Below are positions 14,020-16,022 of a DNA stretch of 16,022 nt, piece by piece. The DNA lies in NCBI GenBank assembly GCA_011051855.1, contig DRKG01000386.1, forward strand, positions 1 through 16,022. Reading direction: 5' to 3'. The notes under the pieces are model-generated. The model was not told the origin of the DNA, made no database searches, and saw only the letters and a list, made by a program, of their open reading frames with translations. Numbering within the stretch: position 1 is the stretch's first letter; every line of letters begins with the position of its first letter. The DNA comes from a bacterium. Lineage in GTDB: Bacteria > Planctomycetota > UBA1135 > UBA2386. Made by a program: the position numbers and the translations under genes.

Positions 14020-15513
14020 ATGAAGATCCGTTCCGTCACCGCCGCGCAGGCTTGCCGCGGTGAAGCCGTGTTCGTCCTGCTCCCCGATGGTCGCGTCGAC
14101 TCCGGCGAGGCGCTGGCGGAGCCGCTGAAAGGAGCCCGGGCGACCGGCGACCTGAAGACCTCCTTCCGCGCCGTCGGCTTGTTCCACCAGCCGAAGGGCG
14201 CGGCCATCCGGCGGCTGGGCACGATCGGGCTCGGTGGGCGTCGGGAACTCGACACCGAGAAGCTGCGGCGGGCGGCGGCGCTGGCGCAGCAGCGGGCGGA
14301 GAAACTCGAAGTCGCCTCGTTTGCGCTGGTTGTGCCGAAGCAGGCGCAGGCCGGGCTCGCGGCCGAGGACGTCGGGCGGGCGCTCGCGGAAGGCTTGGTG
14401 CTCGGCGCCTATCGCTACGACGCCCCGCGCAAGGAGCGGGCGGGCAAGCGCTTCGCGACGGCCGCCAAGGTCGCGGCGGTCGGTCTCGATCGGCGCGCGG
14501 CGCAGGCGTTCGCGCGCGGTCTGCAGCTCGGTGCGATCGCCGCCGAGGGGGCGGTGTTCGCGCGCGATCTGGAGAACCAGCCGGCGAATCTGCTGACGCC
14601 GACGGCGATGGCGGCCAAGGCGCGACGGCTCGCCGGCGGCCGGCTGAAGGTCAAGGTGCTCGACGAGCGCGCGATGGCCAAGCTGAAGATGGGGGCGCTG
14701 CTCGGCGTTTCGCGCGGCAGCCGCCAGCCTGCCCGGCTGATCGTGTTCGAGTATCGCACGCCGGGCGCCAAGGGCAACGTCGCGGTCGTCGGCAAGGGAC
14801 TGACGTTCGACAGCGGCGGCATCTCGATCAAGCCGTCGGCGCGCATGGACGAGATGCGCTACGACATGTGCGGTGCCGGCGCGGTGATGGGCCTGTTCCA
14901 CGCGCTCAGGCACGGCGCGCTCGGGACCCACAAGCCGAAGAAGAACCTCATCGGGGTGATCGCCGCGGCCGAGAACATGCCCGACGCCGACGCGCAGCGA
15001 CCCGGCGACGTGGTGCGCGCGATGGACGGCCACACCATCGAGGTGCTCAACACCGACGCCGAAGGGCGCCTGGTGCTCGCCGACGCGATCTGCTACGCGA
15101 AGAAGTTCTACCAGCCGGAGAAGATGTGCGACCTCGCCACGCTGACCGGTGCGGTGGTGGTGGCCCTGGGCCACGAGTGTGCCGGTATCATGGGCAACGA
15201 CCAGACGTTGGTCGACGAGCTGATCGCGGCCGGCAAGCGCGCCGACGAACCGCTGTGGCAGTTGCCGTTGTGGCAGTGCCACAAGGATCAAGTGAAGAGC
15301 AAGTTCGCCGACCTGGCCAACATCAACTCGCCGGCCCACGGCAACGGTTCGACCGCCGGTGGCGCCTTCTTGAGCTACTTCGTCGGCGACACTCCGTGGG
15401 CGCACCTCGACATCGCCGGCGCGGCCTACGGCGCGTTGCCCAAGGACCACTACACCGGCGGTGCCACCGGGACCGCGGTGCGCACGCTGGTGCGCTGGGC
15501 CGGATCGCTCTGA
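14020..15513 (+). CDS. pepA: M17 leucyl aminopeptidase (cytosol aminopeptidase)
   Basis: This 497-residue protein is a two-metal M17 aminopeptidase that removes N-terminal residues from peptides; it is normally a cytosolic hexamer. The N-terminal macro-like domain covers about residues 1-165 and the catalytic domain about 180-497. Visible catalytic features are VGKGLTFDSGGISIKP (metal-binding Lys259 and Asp264), MRYDMCGAGAVMG (metal ligand Asp282) and the family signature NTDAEGRL (344-351), with Asp346, Glu348 and catalytic Arg350. ENQPANLLTP (187-196) is also typical. Length is usual for bacterial PepA. I start at the ATG at 14020, preceded by AAAGG at a good distance; an in-frame TTG at 13981 would add 13 basic residues. 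The gene begins 42 bp after the MoaD-MoaE gene on the same strand. Some PepA proteins also bind DNA in site-specific recombination, but nothing here suggests it. Confidence 0.95.
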   Translation: MKIRSVTAAQACRGEAVFVLLPDGRVDSGEALAEPLKGARATGDLKTSFRAVGLFHQPKGAAIRRLGTIGLGGRRELDTEKLRRAAALAQQRAEKLEVASFALVVPKQAQAGLAAEDVGRALAEGLVLGAYRYDAPRKERAGKRFATAAKVAAVGLDRRAAQAFARGLQLGAIAAEGAVFARDLENQPANLLTPTAMAAKARRLAGGRLKVKVLDERAMAKLKMGALLGVSRGSRQPARLIVFEYRTPGAKGNVAVVGKGLTFDSGGISIKPSARMDEMRYDMCGAGAVMGLFHALRHGALGTHKPKKNLIGVIAAAENMPDADAQRPGDVVRAMDGHTIEVLNTDAEGRLVLADAICYAKKFYQPEKMCDLATLTGAVVVALGHECAGIMGNDQTLVDELIAAGKRADEPLWQLPLWQCHKDQVKSKFADLANINSPAHGNGSTAGGAFLSYFVGDTPWAHLDIAGAAYGALPKDHYTGGATGTAVRTLVRWAGSL

Positions 15514-15533
15514 GCGGGCGGCCCGCGAGCGGG
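15514..15533 (+). terminator. GC-rich dyads just after pepA
   Basis: Immediately after the pepA stop, GCGGGC (15514-15519) and GCCCGC (15521-15526), and then CCCG (15522-15525) with CGGG (15530-15533) around a CGAG tetraloop, form overlapping potential hairpins. No T-tract follows. The rest of the gap to 15609 shows nothing further that I can identify. Confidence 0.25.
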
Positions 15534-15609
15534 ACGTGGGTCGTAGGATTTCTGGTCACGTTTCGCCGGTGGCTGTTTCCCGCCGGATGGTCCGTTCCGT
15601 CCTCACACC

Positions 15610-16022
15610 GTGCCCGAAGGCCAACCGATCCCGATCGAGCAACTGCTCGCCGAATCCGCCTGGATCCGCTCGCTGGTGCGCAGCATGGTCCAGGACCCGG
15701 AGTTGGTCGATGACGTCGTGCAGGAGACGTGGCTGCGGGCGCTGCGGTCGGGGCCGCGCGCCCAGCACGGGCGGCCTTCGCGGCGGCGGTGGCTGGGCAC
15801 CGTCGCCCGGCGGGTCCTGATCCGCAGGCGCGCGAGCGAGGCGGCTCGACGGCGGCGCGAGCAGGAGGTCGCGCAGGACGCGAGCACCGACCCGGCAGAA
15901 CTGGCCGAGCGGGTCGCGCTGCAGCGCGATGTCGCGCACGAGGTTCTGCAGCTCGAGGAACCGCACCGCACGGCGGTGATCCTGCGGTATCAGGAAGGGC
16001 TGCCCAGCAAAGAGATCGCGGC
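15610..16022 (+). CDS. ECF-type RNA polymerase sigma factor, 3'-truncated by the window edge
   Basis: The frame is open from a GTG at 15610 to the end of the window (137 codons) and has no stop, so it continues beyond. An in-frame TAG at 15544 and the absence of any ATG after it make GTG 15610 the likely start. Residues about 18-48 (IRSLVRSMVQDPELVDDVVQ, then ETWLRAL) are region 2 of the extracytoplasmic-function sigma-70 family, with the D-D-x-x-Q-E-T-W core-binding motif. WLGTVARRVLIRRR (about 61-74) corresponds to region 2.4. From about 105 region 4 begins (VLQLEEPHRTAVILRYQEGL, then PSKEIAA), with the helix-turn-helix cut by the window edge. It would direct RNA polymerase to a set of promoters, often in response to an envelope or phosphorylation signal. 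The regulon and any anti-sigma factor are not visible. Confidence 0.85.
   Translation, partial: MPEGQPIPIEQLLAESAWIRSLVRSMVQDPELVDDVVQETWLRALRSGPRAQHGRPSRRRWLGTVARRVLIRRRASEAARRRREQEVAQDASTDPAELAERVALQRDVAHEVLQLEEPHRTAVILRYQEGLPSKEIA

Noticed and set aside
13243..15450. Minus-strand open frame of about 735 codons opposite moaD-moaE and pepA
   Set aside because: Both sense genes are unmistakable; the antisense frame is a by-product of codon bias.
1..16022. tRNA, rRNA, CRISPR arrays, transposase genes or phage genes
   Set aside because: I looked for these on both strands and saw none; almost all sequence is explained by the eleven genes and short gaps. A tRNA or covariance-model scan was not possible here.

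Overview
The window is about 16 kb of very GC-rich bacterial DNA, densely coded on both strands, with eleven protein genes and no RNA gene, insertion sequence or CRISPR array that I can see. The best guess for the source is a planctomycete. The grounds are multi-repeat carboxypeptidase-regulatory-like surface proteins, a secreted kelch protein ending in a roughly 130-residue C-terminal module of a kind I associate with planctomycetes, an ECF sigma factor, and few Shine-Dalgarno sequences. This assignment is inference. The coding genes mix housekeeping metabolism with lineage-specific exported proteins.

Layout: positions 1-1442 (+) hold the end of a CBS-pair protein overlapping by 4 bp an AstE/AspA-type zinc amidohydrolase. 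Positions 1467-6832 (-) hold three genes in one direction: two tandem paralogous, membrane-anchored proteins built from carboxypeptidase-regulatory-like beta-sandwich repeats (4739-6832 and 2643-4712), then tryptophan 2,3-dioxygenase (1467-2582). A roughly 200-bp divergent regulatory region (6833-7035) contains four copies of a 7-bp motif arranged symmetrically, plus two other dyads. Next come a secreted protein of unknown function (7036-8823, +), a GT-C-fold membrane glycosyltransferase-like protein (8919-10685, +) and class 1 fructose-1,6-bisphosphatase (10769-11749, +). A six-blade kelch protein lies on the minus strand (11797-13161). Divergent from it are a fused MoaD-MoaE molybdopterin synthase (13267-13977, +) and an M17 leucyl aminopeptidase (14020-15513, +). 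The window ends inside an ECF-type sigma factor (15610-16022, +).

No single pathway joins these genes. The strongest local links are the CBS/amidohydrolase overlap, the tandem paralogue pair with its complex divergent control region, and a two-cysteine module shared by the secreted unknown protein (at its N terminus) and the kelch protein (at its C terminus). The observations I rate highest are the four-copy operator-like array, the internal Gly-Gly-Ser junction of the MoaD-MoaE fusion, the uncharacterised secreted protein, and a recurring TAnnnT-like hexamer 6-9 nt before several start codons, which suggests leaderless or nearly leaderless mRNAs.
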